Below, piece after piece: positions 27,518 through 36,700 of a DNA stretch of 64,000 bases (position 1 is the first letter of the stretch; each line of letters begins with the position of its first letter). A program made the position numbers and the translations under genes. Origin of the DNA: Aphanothece hegewaldii CCALA 016 (GTDB taxonomy: Bacteria > Cyanobacteriota > Cyanobacteriia > Cyanobacteriales > Microcystaceae); the NCBI RefSeq assembly GCF_003007785.1, contig NZ_PXOH01000023.1, positions 1 through 64,000 of the forward strand. The letters run 5' to 3'. Below the pieces are notes generated by a model. That model worked only from the letters and a program-made list of their open reading frames with translations. It did no database searches and was not told the DNA's origin.

Positions 27518-29215
27518 ATGCTTATCTTTTTTTCTTCAAATCCTAAAATTATGCTGTTGAAAAGGCTTAATTTTTCAATTCGACTACTGACTGTTAGCCT
27601 TCTTTGCTCCTTAGCACCTTCTTTACCTGTGAAGGCGGCTGAACAAATTTATTTAACTTATGGCCCGATTTACTGGTCAGTTAAAATCGCCTCCTTAGAA
27701 ACCTTTGCTAAAGATGGCACAATCAATCAGGATTTAAGGACATATCTTAGAGGAACTACTCCAGAACAGCAAGCACAATTCCGCGAAGCACTACTCAAAC
27801 GAGTGGATATTAATCCTGTAATGTTGTCTCGATTTTTTAATACCGAAATCGGAGAAGATATCTTAACTCGTATTGGTAAAGGCATCACAATTGAGGGCAA
27901 TCTTAATGGCAAATATGCCCTACGAGCAGCTATTGTTCAAGCGGCTCTAGATCCAGAGGGCTTAACAATGCTTAATATTCTGCGTAAGTTGCCAACAGAT
28001 ATGGAACTGCAAGGAGAAGTGCTACTTGGATTGTCTCAAGAGATCGATAAGGTGATTAAGGCAACGATCGCTTATAGCGAAGCAATGGCTAATCTGTCAG
28101 CCAAAGAAAAAGAGGCAGAAACGCCAGTCGATTTTACCCAACTTCCTGACATCCGCCAACCTGGGAATTACGGGTTCCAAAAAGAAATTCTGGCTTTAAC
28201 GGATAGTAACCGTAACCGTTCCTTTTATGTCATTCTCTATAAGCCTCAACGGTGGCGCACTGGTAAAACCCCTGTTGTTATTATCTCTCATGGTTTAGCC
28301 TCTAACCCTGAAAGCTTTGAAGATGCTGCCCAACAATTAGCCTCCTACGGCTATGTAGTTGCTCTGCCTCAACATCCAGATAGCGATACTAAACAAGCTA
28401 AAGCTTTTATAGAAGGCTATTCTAGTGAAGTTTTTGATGTTCAAGAATTTATCAATCGCCCCAAAGATATTAGCTTTGTGATTGATGAACTGGAACGTCG
28501 CAATCAAGTTGAGTTTGGTGGACGACTAGACTTAGAAAATGTGGGCGTTGCTGGACATTCCTTTGGCGGATATACTGCTTTAGCGGTTGCGGGTGCCATT
28601 ATAGATTTTGACTACTTGCAAAAGACGTGCGATCGTCTGTATGGAGGACTTAATACTTCTCTCCTCCTTCAATGCCGGGCGTTGAGTCTACCTCGTCAAA
28701 CTTACAACTTCCGAGATCCAAGGGTAAAGGCAGTAATAGCAGGTAATCCCGTCAATAGTGCCATTTTTGGACAGAAGGGACTAAGCCAAATTCAAATTCC
28801 GATCTTCTTCATTAGTGGTAACTATGATCCAGCCACACCTGCAGTATTTGAACAACTACGTTCTTTTGTCTGGTTAAATACGCCTAACAAATATCTGGCT
28901 CTCGCCGAAGGACAAGCACATATTGACTTCTCTAAACTGGATGCTGGTATGACCCAAATGCTAGATTCTGTGCCAAATATGACGCTACCTGAGCCAATCT
29001 TACTCAAAAGCTATTTATATCCTACGTTCCTTTCCTTTTTTGAAGTTTATCTAACTAATAATCTTCAATATCGGCCTTATTTGAACGCATCTTATTATGA
29101 TTATCTCAGTCAAAAGCAGAATTTCAAAATCTACATGATTAGTGCGGCTTCTGAGTCAGCATTAAAACAAGATATCGAGAATTTTAGAACTAAAGTAGGA
29201 GCTTTATCTCCCTAA
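27518..29215 (+). CDS. Exported alpha/beta hydrolase with DUF1400 N-terminus
   Basis: A 565-residue protein with a signal sequence (LNFSIRLLTVSLLCSLAPSLPVKA), a DUF1400 region (EQIYLTYGPIYWSVKIASLETFAKDG, residues ~45-170) and an alpha/beta hydrolase domain. Visible landmarks are the oxyanion HGLASNPESF, the nucleophile elbow GHSFGGYTAL (Ser) and a late GQAHIDF (His). It resembles cyanobacterial dienelactone-hydrolase or PAF-acetylhydrolase-like esterases. An AAAGGA site eight bases before the ATG at 27518 supports that start; 27551 is an alternative giving a cleaner signal peptide. It leads a three-gene rightward run with DUF2092 and repeat proteins. Confidence 0.85.
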   Translation: MLIFFSSNPKIMLLKRLNFSIRLLTVSLLCSLAPSLPVKAAEQIYLTYGPIYWSVKIASLETFAKDGTINQDLRTYLRGTTPEQQAQFREALLKRVDINPVMLSRFFNTEIGEDILTRIGKGITIEGNLNGKYALRAAIVQAALDPEGLTMLNILRKLPTDMELQGEVLLGLSQEIDKVIKATIAYSEAMANLSAKEKEAETPVDFTQLPDIRQPGNYGFQKEILALTDSNRNRSFYVILYKPQRWRTGKTPVVIISHGLASNPESFEDAAQQLASYGYVVALPQHPDSDTKQAKAFIEGYSSEVFDVQEFINRPKDISFVIDELERRNQVEFGGRLDLENVGVAGHSFGGYTALAVAGAIIDFDYLQKTCDRLYGGLNTSLLLQCRALSLPRQTYNFRDPRVKAVIAGNPVNSAIFGQKGLSQIQIPIFFISGNYDPATPAVFEQLRSFVWLNTPNKYLALAEGQAHIDFSKLDAGMTQMLDSVPNMTLPEPILLKSYLYPTFLSFFEVYLTNNLQYRPYLNASYYDYLSQKQNFKIYMISAASESALKQDIENFRTKVGALSP

Positions 29216-29254
29216 TGCTCTGATTATAATAAATTGTTCTTAATTAATAATCTT

Positions 29255-30046
29255 ATGAACCAATTTTCTTCTATGAAAAGTATTCGCGCATTTCTTCTTT
29301 TATTAACTTGCTTTGTTACTTCATTCATGGCAGTAACGACAACATTAGCTCAGAACTCCCCTACACCTATATCCCCACCTAGTGCAGGATTAAAAACAAC
29401 AACTGAACTGTTGAACCAATTCTGTAATTTTCTAAAGGCTCAACAATCTTTTACTTTTGAAATAGATGTTACCTATGACAATGTACTCGAATCAGGGGCC
29501 AAAGTTCAGTACAGTGGTTATCAGAAAGTTTGGGTACAAAAACCTGATCGCCTGCGTTCAGACTATATCGGAGATGAACGACAAACCCGTTTTTACTATG
29601 ATGGTAAAACTTTTAGCTTATTCACTCCACCTCTGAATGTCTACGCAACCAGAAATGCTCCTTCTAGCCTCGATCAAGCGGTTAGGTATGTAGATGAGAA
29701 TTATGGACTCACAATTCCCATGTCTAACTTGGTTATTAGTGATCCTTGCTCTGCGATCGAATCTGAGTTTCAAAAACCTTTATTTATCGGAAACGACCTT
29801 GTTAATCGAGTGGAGGGTTACCATCTTTTGCTCATCGGACAGGAACGAGATGCACAAGTGTGGATTAGTAAAGATGAACCACCTTTACTTCTCAAGGCAA
29901 TCATTACCTATAAAAATTTGCCTGGCTCTCCTCAATATACAGCGTTGTTTTCCAATTGGAATTTTAAACCCTTAATTCCTGAAAACACATTTATCTTCGT
30001 TCCCCCTAAAGACGCTTCAAAGATTGAGTTTTTACCCCCAGACTAA
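29255..30046 (+). CDS. Exported DUF2092 protein (LolA-like fold)
   Basis: A 263-residue protein with a signal peptide (MKSIRAFLLLLTCFVTSFMAV ... LAQ). The mature part starts TELLNQFCNFLKAQQSFTFEIDVTYDNV and reads on as DUF2092 (KVWVQKPDRLRSDYIGDERQ, FYYDGKTFSLFTPPLNVYA, a late VWISKDEPPLLLKAIITYK). The family is predicted to share the lipoprotein-carrier LolA fold, suggesting transport or binding of a hydrophobic molecule in the envelope. It follows the hydrolase by 39 bp and precedes the repeat protein by 52 bp. Confidence 0.78.
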   Translation: MNQFSSMKSIRAFLLLLTCFVTSFMAVTTTLAQNSPTPISPPSAGLKTTTELLNQFCNFLKAQQSFTFEIDVTYDNVLESGAKVQYSGYQKVWVQKPDRLRSDYIGDERQTRFYYDGKTFSLFTPPLNVYATRNAPSSLDQAVRYVDENYGLTIPMSNLVISDPCSAIESEFQKPLFIGNDLVNRVEGYHLLLIGQERDAQVWISKDEPPLLLKAIITYKNLPGSPQYTALFSNWNFKPLIPENTFIFVPPKDASKIEFLPPD

Positions 30047-30098
30047 GACTAAATATTGATGTCTGAAAAATGTTGATATAGAAAAAGGAGTTAACCCA

Positions 30099-31073
30099 AT
30101 GAAACCATTACTACGCAAATCTTTAATTTCTTTCCTGACTGTATTATTGTGTATCAGTTTATTTCCTTTTGATGCCGTCTATGCCCAACGTGGCGGCGGT
30201 AGAGGCGGCGGTAGAGGTGGCGGCGGTGCTTCTCGTGGTAGTGGCGGTGCTTATCGCGGGGGTGCATCTCCACGAATGAATAGTAGCACCAACTTACAAA
30301 ATCGCGGCAATTTTAATAGCTCAGGGCGATCATACCAAGGTAATACTCAGCAAAATCGTCAAACCAATCAGGGGAATCGTCAGGTCAACAGAGATCAATA
30401 CCAGCAAAATCGTCAAGGGAATCGAGATCAGTATCAACAAAATCGACAAGAAAACCAAGAAAACCGTCAAGGGAATCGAGATCAGTATCAACAAAATCGC
30501 CAGACTAATCAAGATAACCGTCAAAATAACCGACAAGAAAACCAAGGAAATCGACAAGAAAACCAAGATAACCGTCAGAATAACCGACAAGAAAACCAAG
30601 GAAATCGACAAGATGCCATTCGAGAAAACCAAGGAAATCGACAAGATGCCATTCGAGAAAACCAAGGAAATCGCCAAGACTTTATTGACGACAATTATGA
30701 TGGAGGGCGTTGGTATGGCGGTGGTTGGTACGGTGGTGGCTACTATGCTCCTCCAGGTTGGGGTGCCTGGGCGGCTACCGCAGGATTTGTCACTGGAGTG
30801 GTGATCGGAGCAACTGTTAGTTCTCCTCCCCCCTACTACAATACTGTATATGTAGGATCAACAACTTACATTTACTCAGATGGTGTTTTCATGCAACCGC
30901 AGGGCAGTTCTTATGTAGTTATCGCCCCGCCTACTGGTGCAGTAGTGTCTTACCTTCCAGAAGGATGCACAGTAATTGAGCAAAATAGTACTCAATACTA
31001 CAATTGCAGTGGCATCTATTATCAAACTTTTTATCAGAATGGGTCTACGGTTTACAAAGTCGTTCAGTTTTAA
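30099..31073 (+). CDS. Exported Gly-rich/QNR-repeat protein
   Basis: A 324-residue exported protein in four parts: signal peptide (residues 1-30, ending DAVYAQ); a GGGRGGG stretch (31-60); a very low-complexity tract (about 75-195) built from QNRQ, ENQGNRQ and DNRQNNRQ units; and a C-terminal domain starting WYGGGWYGGGYYAPPGWGAW with one membrane-like helix (AATAGFVTGVVIGATV) and a beta-rich end (VYVGSTTYIYSDGVFMQPQG). The end resembles DUF6515-type domains. A strong AAAGGAG site precedes the ATG. It is the last of three exported-protein genes and may be a surface or matrix protein. The repeat tract is prone to expansion. Confidence 0.7.
   Translation: MKPLLRKSLISFLTVLLCISLFPFDAVYAQRGGGRGGGRGGGGASRGSGGAYRGGASPRMNSSTNLQNRGNFNSSGRSYQGNTQQNRQTNQGNRQVNRDQYQQNRQGNRDQYQQNRQENQENRQGNRDQYQQNRQTNQDNRQNNRQENQGNRQENQDNRQNNRQENQGNRQDAIRENQGNRQDAIRENQGNRQDFIDDNYDGGRWYGGGWYGGGYYAPPGWGAWAATAGFVTGVVIGATVSSPPPYYNTVYVGSTTYIYSDGVFMQPQGSSYVVIAPPTGAVVSYLPEGCTVIEQNSTQYYNCSGIYYQTFYQNGSTVYKVVQF
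30340..30680 (+). repeat. In-gene CAAAATCGTCAA/GAAAACCAAGG repeats
   Basis: The QNRQ tract is encoded by short imperfect tandem repeats. One 36-base block (CGAGAAAACCAAGG with AAATCGACAAGATGCCATT) occurs twice in a row at about 30603-30665. These are protein-coding repeats, not a CRISPR array: unit lengths vary and there are no unique spacers. Confidence 0.75.
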
Positions 31074-31113
31074 TTGAAATTGAGGCTTTACAGCCTTAGC
31101 GAGCCAAACTTCT

Positions 31114-31135
31114 CGATCGCTATATCGAGCGATCG
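31114..31135. terminator. Hairpin between convergent genes
   Basis: A perfect 8-bp inverted repeat CGATCGCT with loop ATATCG spans the stop codon of the leftward AI-2E gene and lies 41 bp after the rightward repeat-protein gene. It may end transcription from both sides. There is no clear T run, so a protein-dependent or weak terminator is as likely. Confidence 0.4.
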
Positions 31136-32193
31136 TCGGGGAGTGCTTTGGCTACGAGGTCTTCATTAATCCAAGCCTTCACTAGCTCATAGCAAAGACT
31201 TAGTAGGACAGGCCCGACAAACAGACCGATAATTCCATAAACAATCACACCTCCGAAAACGCCAGCAATAATCACCACCATTGGTACGGGTAGCCCCCGC
31301 GCCATCAGAATCGGTTTTAAAAAATTATCGATCAGCGTGGCAGGGATTAGCCAGAGCGTTAGTAATAAAGCTGCAGAAGAATTCATCGTTGACCAAGCAA
31401 AAATTAGTGTCCCGATGACGATTAAACCAGGGCCAATCTGGATAATTGTGAGGAGTAAGCAGAGAAGTGTTAAGAGACCAGCCGCAGGAATATGAGCGAC
31501 AATTAACCCGATCCCAATCAGTAAACTCTGTAAAATTGCGATACCGATGATGCCACGACTGACATTTCGTACGGTGGAGGCCGAAAGCTTCGCCAAAGCC
31601 GGCCCTCGCCCTGGTGCAATTTTTTCGCACAATTGGTTCAGCCCATGAATAAGTCCTTCTGCATGAAGGGTGAATACCCCTGCAATAATAATTGATACGA
31701 TAAACTTAAAGAGGAGCAAGCCGATATCTGTAGCAAGTGAGAACGAGAATTTTCCTAATGCCTTGAGTTGTGGCTCGAATCTAGTCAAAAATTCCCCGAT
31801 ATTTGCCGAGGCAAGAGTCCAAATAGCACTCAGACGCTCGCCGATGAAAGGCCAATCAGTCAAGTTTGTGGGTGGTGGTGGTACGGCTGCTGCACCAGTA
31901 GCAAGGTAATCCGCAAGTGTTCGGAGGTTACCCCCAAGGACAATCCCTATAGCACTGACTGGCCCGATGATAATTGCAATACCGCTTAGAGTGAGGAGAA
32001 CAGTCGTCAATTTAGCTCGCCCCTTTAGAACAGTCTTGAGCAAACGGAATAAAGGATAACAAGCGATCGATAGAATTGCTCCCCAGAGGATAACCGTCAG
32101 AAATGGACTCAGAAGAGAGAATCCTGAAAAGAATAACAGACCAAGCAAGAAGAGCCTGACGATCAGATCGATAATTTTAGAGTCGCTTTGCAT
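31120..32193 (-). CDS. AI-2E family transporter (UPF0118/PerM)
   Basis: A 357-residue integral membrane protein with about eight hydrophobic segments, in two groups around a polar middle portion (TRFEPQLKALGKFSFS). It matches the PerM/YdiK/AI-2E exporter family, with the C-terminal LIPATLIDNFLKPILMARGLPVPMVVIIAGVFGG typical. Members move autoinducer-2, Na+/H+ or other substrates; the substrate cannot be read here. The proline-rich loop AAAVPPPPTNLTDWPF is unusual but found in some members. Monocistronic. Confidence 0.85.
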   Translation of the reverse strand: MQSDSKIIDLIVRLFLLGLLFFSGFSLLSPFLTVILWGAILSIACYPLFRLLKTVLKGRAKLTTVLLTLSGIAIIIGPVSAIGIVLGGNLRTLADYLATGAAAVPPPPTNLTDWPFIGERLSAIWTLASANIGEFLTRFEPQLKALGKFSFSLATDIGLLLFKFIVSIIIAGVFTLHAEGLIHGLNQLCEKIAPGRGPALAKLSASTVRNVSRGIIGIAILQSLLIGIGLIVAHIPAAGLLTLLCLLLTIIQIGPGLIVIGTLIFAWSTMNSSAALLLTLWLIPATLIDNFLKPILMARGLPVPMVVIIAGVFGGVIVYGIIGLFVGPVLLSLCYELVKAWINEDLVAKALPDDRSI

Positions 32194-32370
32194 AGCATAG
32201 ATAGTGAAAGCATTTCTGCTACAAAAATATTAGTAGTATAATTAAAGATATTGTTTATATAAAAATATTTACTTGATAAATATAGTAATTACAAATTTTG
32301 TTAAAAAATTTTAATAAAACTTTTAACATCTTTTCTACACTACAGAATTGAACGTCTAACGAATAATAGA

Positions 32371-32720
32371 TTATTTCCCCAACAATGTACCTCGCTTTTC
32401 AAGATTTCTTTCGCCTTCAGCAAAGCTCGACGGTGTTTCCGTAACGGTAGGGTATTATAGACCCAGTAATTCTAAAGTATTGTAAATAACTACCCCGAGA
32501 GCGAGACGTTTAAACATCTGTGAGCGGCAGGAATAACATACCAAAGAGCAAAATCGGTACTGGTATTGTTAAATAGCTCCTCGTAGACTTTCATATAATT
32601 ATCCCAGAAACGGAGTCCCTTACCTCAACCATTTTGCAAAAAATTCTAGTTTTTTCTGGAAGCTCAATCCGTTCTAAAAATTGTTTCTTTTGCTCGTCTA
32701 ATGGGTGAATCACAAACATA
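32371..32720 (-). pseudogene. Remnant of a polyphosphate kinase 2 gene
   Basis: The minus strand reads, with two frameshifts, DEQKKQFLERIELPEKTRIF, then RFWDNYMKVYEELFNNTSTD, FALWYVIPAAH, then KRLALGVVIYNTLELLGL, stop, YPTVTETPS. This is the C-terminal third of PPK2 enzymes (DEQKKRFLERIEDPxKxWKF, WDDYMxAYExxLxxTST, APWYVIPADHKW, IIxxTL). The catalytic N-terminal part with Walker A is absent. I infer a dead gene; PPK2 function must be supplied elsewhere if at all. Confidence 0.7.
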
Positions 32721-33207
32721 GTTTCAATAATAAAGTTCTCATTTAGCCAGTTTTGTTAGGTAACTTTTAGTTTGCTAAAAAAGCCATAACCTATAAAGAA
32801 AATCATGGAAATGAAACAAAAAGTCAAGATGCGTCTCTTGTTGCATTCAGATATATCGACTTACACCAAAGCTGCATTTTTTCCCTTTTCTGTCATATGA
32901 GGGTAAAAATCCCAATTAACCTGTCATAAAATAAAAAGGATAAAATCCAGAAGAACAAAGTGTAGATAAACCTAAAAATTGGTTCATCTCTTCCATAAGT
33001 TCTAGAAAAAACCTCCTAAACTTAGAAATTGTAAAAACATCTAACCAAGGTTCTAGCAAATGGTAAAAAGTCTAGGGCTGTAGAATTAAACGTAAGTTAT
33101 TTAATGAGCTTTTCCAAGTTTTTCTTTCTTCCTTTCTTAGCATTAGTACTCAGTTGAGAAGCTTATGAGTTGGAAGCTTCACCATTTCTTTGTTGGAGAA
33201 AATAAAA

Positions 33208-33421
33208 CCGAACGGGCGATTCCAGCCAGAGAGATTTTTTCTAACAAAAGCCGATCAATTTGGGCTTTTTTGTCATCTCTAATTATGACCTTCTGAGGAT
33301 TATCAATAAATTGTCTACGACAATCCTTACATTAATATTTTTGTTTTTTATGATCAGTACTGCCATTTTTAATAATATTTAATGAATGACAGCGAGGACA
33401 GGGTGGTTTGAAGTTTGACAT
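33208..33421 (-). pseudogene. Fragment of an IS1-type transposase (InsA end)
   Basis: Minus-strand reading from ATG at 33421: MSNFKPPCPRCHSLNIIKNG, DHKKQKY, stop, CKDCRRQFIDNPQKV ... LLLEKISLAGIARS. This is the zinc-finger N-terminal part of cyanobacterial IS1-family transposases. One in-frame stop and loss of the remainder make it a fossil. It is a different IS type from the element at 9.7 kb. Confidence 0.7.
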
Positions 33422-33715
33422 CTTCTGAGAAAAGCGATTTTTTGAGAGAGCCGCTACTTTATTAATTATAAAATTTGACCTTCACATTGTTAATAATTTA
33501 CTAAAGTATCCTCATTTGTCAATTATTTGAAAAGCTAAGTAAATCAATTTTAAAACTTAGCTTTCTTAGTCTGCCACTACTTGTTTAGCACTACTCCATA
33601 TCATTTTCGTGCAATTGGCTTAAGTCCTGGCGAGTTGAATAAACTCTCAAGTACTTGAGAAAAAGTATCAACTACTGTTAATCTATTAGAAAGGCTTGTC
33701 CCTTCTCCCCATCAA

Positions 33716-36700
33716 ATGACAAGCGTAAACTCTAACCTCATGAAAACCATCGATGAATTTTTATCTTCTCTTTATCGTCTAAATGTCAAACTCTGGCTCG
33801 AAGACGAGCAACTGTGCTATAGTGCGCCAGAAGACGTTTTAACTCCAGAGTTAAGTCAACAACTGCAAGAACGAAAAGCAGAAATTCTCGACTTTTTCCA
33901 GCAAACCCAACTTGCTTTTGGGCAATCTTTCCAAGCAATACAACCTGTTTCACGTTTAGAACCTTTACCCCTTTCCTTTGCTCAAGCGAGACTTTGGTTC
34001 CTAGAACAATTACAGACAGGTAGTGCAATTTATAATATCCCTACAGCCTACCGAGTGCAAGGCTCACTCAATCTAGCTTTACTAAAACAATGTTTTAATG
34101 AGATTGTACGTCGTCATGAAACTTTACGCACTAATTTTACTCTAGTCGAGGGTCAACCCGTTCAGGTAATTTCTGAGACATTTTCTTTAGAATTTCCGAT
34201 CATTGATTTAGTAAAACTTAGTTTAGACGAGCAAGAAAAAGAAATACAGCGTTTAGCTAACCAAGAAGCGCAAAAAAACTTTGATTTAGCTCATGATCTT
34301 TTAATAAGAGTTACTCTTGTAAAACTCAATGAAACAGAACACGTTGTTTTATTAACCCTGCATCATATTATCGCTGATGGTTGGTCGATGGAAATTTTGA
34401 TCAAGGAATTAGCGATATTATACGAAGCATTTTCCAAAAAACAACCCTCACCACTTCCTGAATTAACTATACAATACGCTGATTTTGCGGTGTGGCAGCG
34501 TCAATGGTTACAGGGAAATAGACTACAAACTCAACTCGCTTACTGGAAAAAACAATTACAAGGAACGCTCAGTGTTCTTCAATTACCGACAGACTATCCT
34601 CGCGCTAGAGTCCAAAGTTTTCGCGGAGAGCATCAAACTTTCTCACTCTCTGAAACTTTAACACAAAAACTTAAAATATTGAGTCAACGGGAGAATACAA
34701 CTCTTTTTACAACTTTATTAGCCGCTTTTAAGGTTTTACTCTACCGTTATACTGGACAAGACGATATTATCGTGGGATCTCCCATTGCTAATCGTCATCG
34801 AAAAGAAACAGAATGGTTAATTGGTTTTTTTGTCAATACCCTTGTGTTGCGGAGTCATCTATCAGGAAACTTGACGTTTAAAGGTTTATTGCACCAGATC
34901 CGCGAGACAATCTTAGAAGCTTATGATCATCAAGATGTCCCGTTTGAGAAGTTAGTAGAAGAACTTCAACCCGAACGGGATTTAAGTTATAGTCCTTTAT
35001 TTCAGGTTAAATTTAGATTAGAAAATTCTGCCCCAGATGCGATCGAGTTACCGAGTTTAACCCTGAGTCCCCTTCAACAAACCTACTCGACTGCTAAATT
35101 AGATCTGAGTTTGGATCTCTATCATACGCCATCTGGAATCGTTGGTGCATTTGAATACAACAAAGATTTATTTGCACCTGAGACAATTGGACGTATGATC
35201 GGGCATTATTGTACATTACTTGAAAGTATTACACAAAATCCTGATGCTGAACTGTGGGAGTTATCATTACTAACATCTGCCGAACAAGAGCAAATTTTGT
35301 TTGAATGGAATCAGACGAAAACCCCCTATACTCAAGATTTATGTTTTCATCAAATCTTTGAACAACAAGTCGAGAAAACTCCTTTAAACATTGCGCTAGT
35401 TTTTGAAGAACAACAATTAACCTATGACGAGTTAAACCGTCGTAGTAATCAACTGGCACATTATTTACAAAAATTAGGCGTAAAACCTGAAATTAAAGTT
35501 GGTATCTATCTAGAACGATCCATAGAGATGATTGTAGCTCTTTTGGGGATTATGAAAGCAGGTGGAGCATATGTACCCCTTGATCCAGTTTATAAGAGCG
35601 ATCGTATTTCTCTGATGTTAGCCGATGCTCATACTTCGGTTGTGATTACTTCTCAAAAATTATTGACAGAATTACCCGATTATGATAAGGAAATTATTTG
35701 TTTAGATCGTGATTGGAATCAAATAGCCTCTGAAAGTGAAGAAAACCCAAGTAGAGACGCGACAGGTCACGTCTGTACAACGCAAAACTTAGCTTATCTT
35801 ATTTATACCTCTGGCTCGACTGGAATACCAAAAGGCGTTTTAATATCCCATGAAGGTTTAGTTAACCTCACCGAAGATAAAATTCGTGTTTGTGATGTTC
35901 ATCGAGATAGCTGTGTCTTACAGTTTTTCTCATTTAGTTTCGATGCTTCTATTCCAGAGATTATTATGGCACTTGGTAGCGGTGGGAAATTATGTTTAGC
36001 AAAAGTAGAAATCTTACCTGGGCCAAACTTACTCAAACTCATACGAGAACAAGCTGTAACTCATATTACGATCACCCCATCAGCTTTAGCCATTTTACCT
36101 GTAGAAGAACTCCCAAGCTTAAAAATGGTTTTAGTCGGTGGTGAAGCACCATCCCCTGAATTGATCAATAATTGGTCAAAAGAAAGAATTTTTATTAACG
36201 CTTATGGCCCAACTGAAGTTACAGTAAATGCGAGTATGGTGCAATGTGGCAATGGTCATTCTATTTTACCCACCATTCGACCCAGTGCTAATAAACAGCT
36301 TTACATTCTCGATCCCTATTTACAACCCGTACCCGTTGGGGTTTTGGGTGAACTCTATATCGCGGGTGTGGGACTAGCCAGAGGATATCATAACCAGAGC
36401 GAAAAAACAGCCCTTGCTTTTGTTCCGAATCCTTTTGGTGAAGGAAGAATGTATAAAACGGGCGATTTAGCTTATTATTTACCTGATGGACGGATTAAAC
36501 TGTGTAGCCGAATTGATAATCAAGTTAAAATTCGGGGTTTTCGCATCGAACTCGGCGAAATAGAAGCATTATTAAATCAACATCCCCAAGTCCAAACCAG
36601 TATTGTTACAGTTCGTGAAGATTCTCGCTTAATTGGCTATTATGTGATAGAAGCAGAATCTAATATTACTGCTAATGAATTGCGGGGCTTTTTGCGAGAT

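Larger units (their letters stand above)
32194..33715. other. Gene-free 1.5 kb with gene and IS remains
   Basis: This long stretch has no intact gene. It contains a decayed polyphosphate kinase 2 piece (about 32371-32720), an IS1-type InsA piece (33208-33421), and otherwise AT-rich DNA with scattered stops in all frames. The last 200 bp must hold the NRPS promoter. The NRPS cluster therefore begins right beside degraded, probably once mobile, DNA. Confidence 0.6.

Noticed and set aside
30340..30680. Possible CRISPR array
   Set aside because: Repeats are protein-coding QNRQ units of varying length with no unique spacers; the frame stays open throughout.
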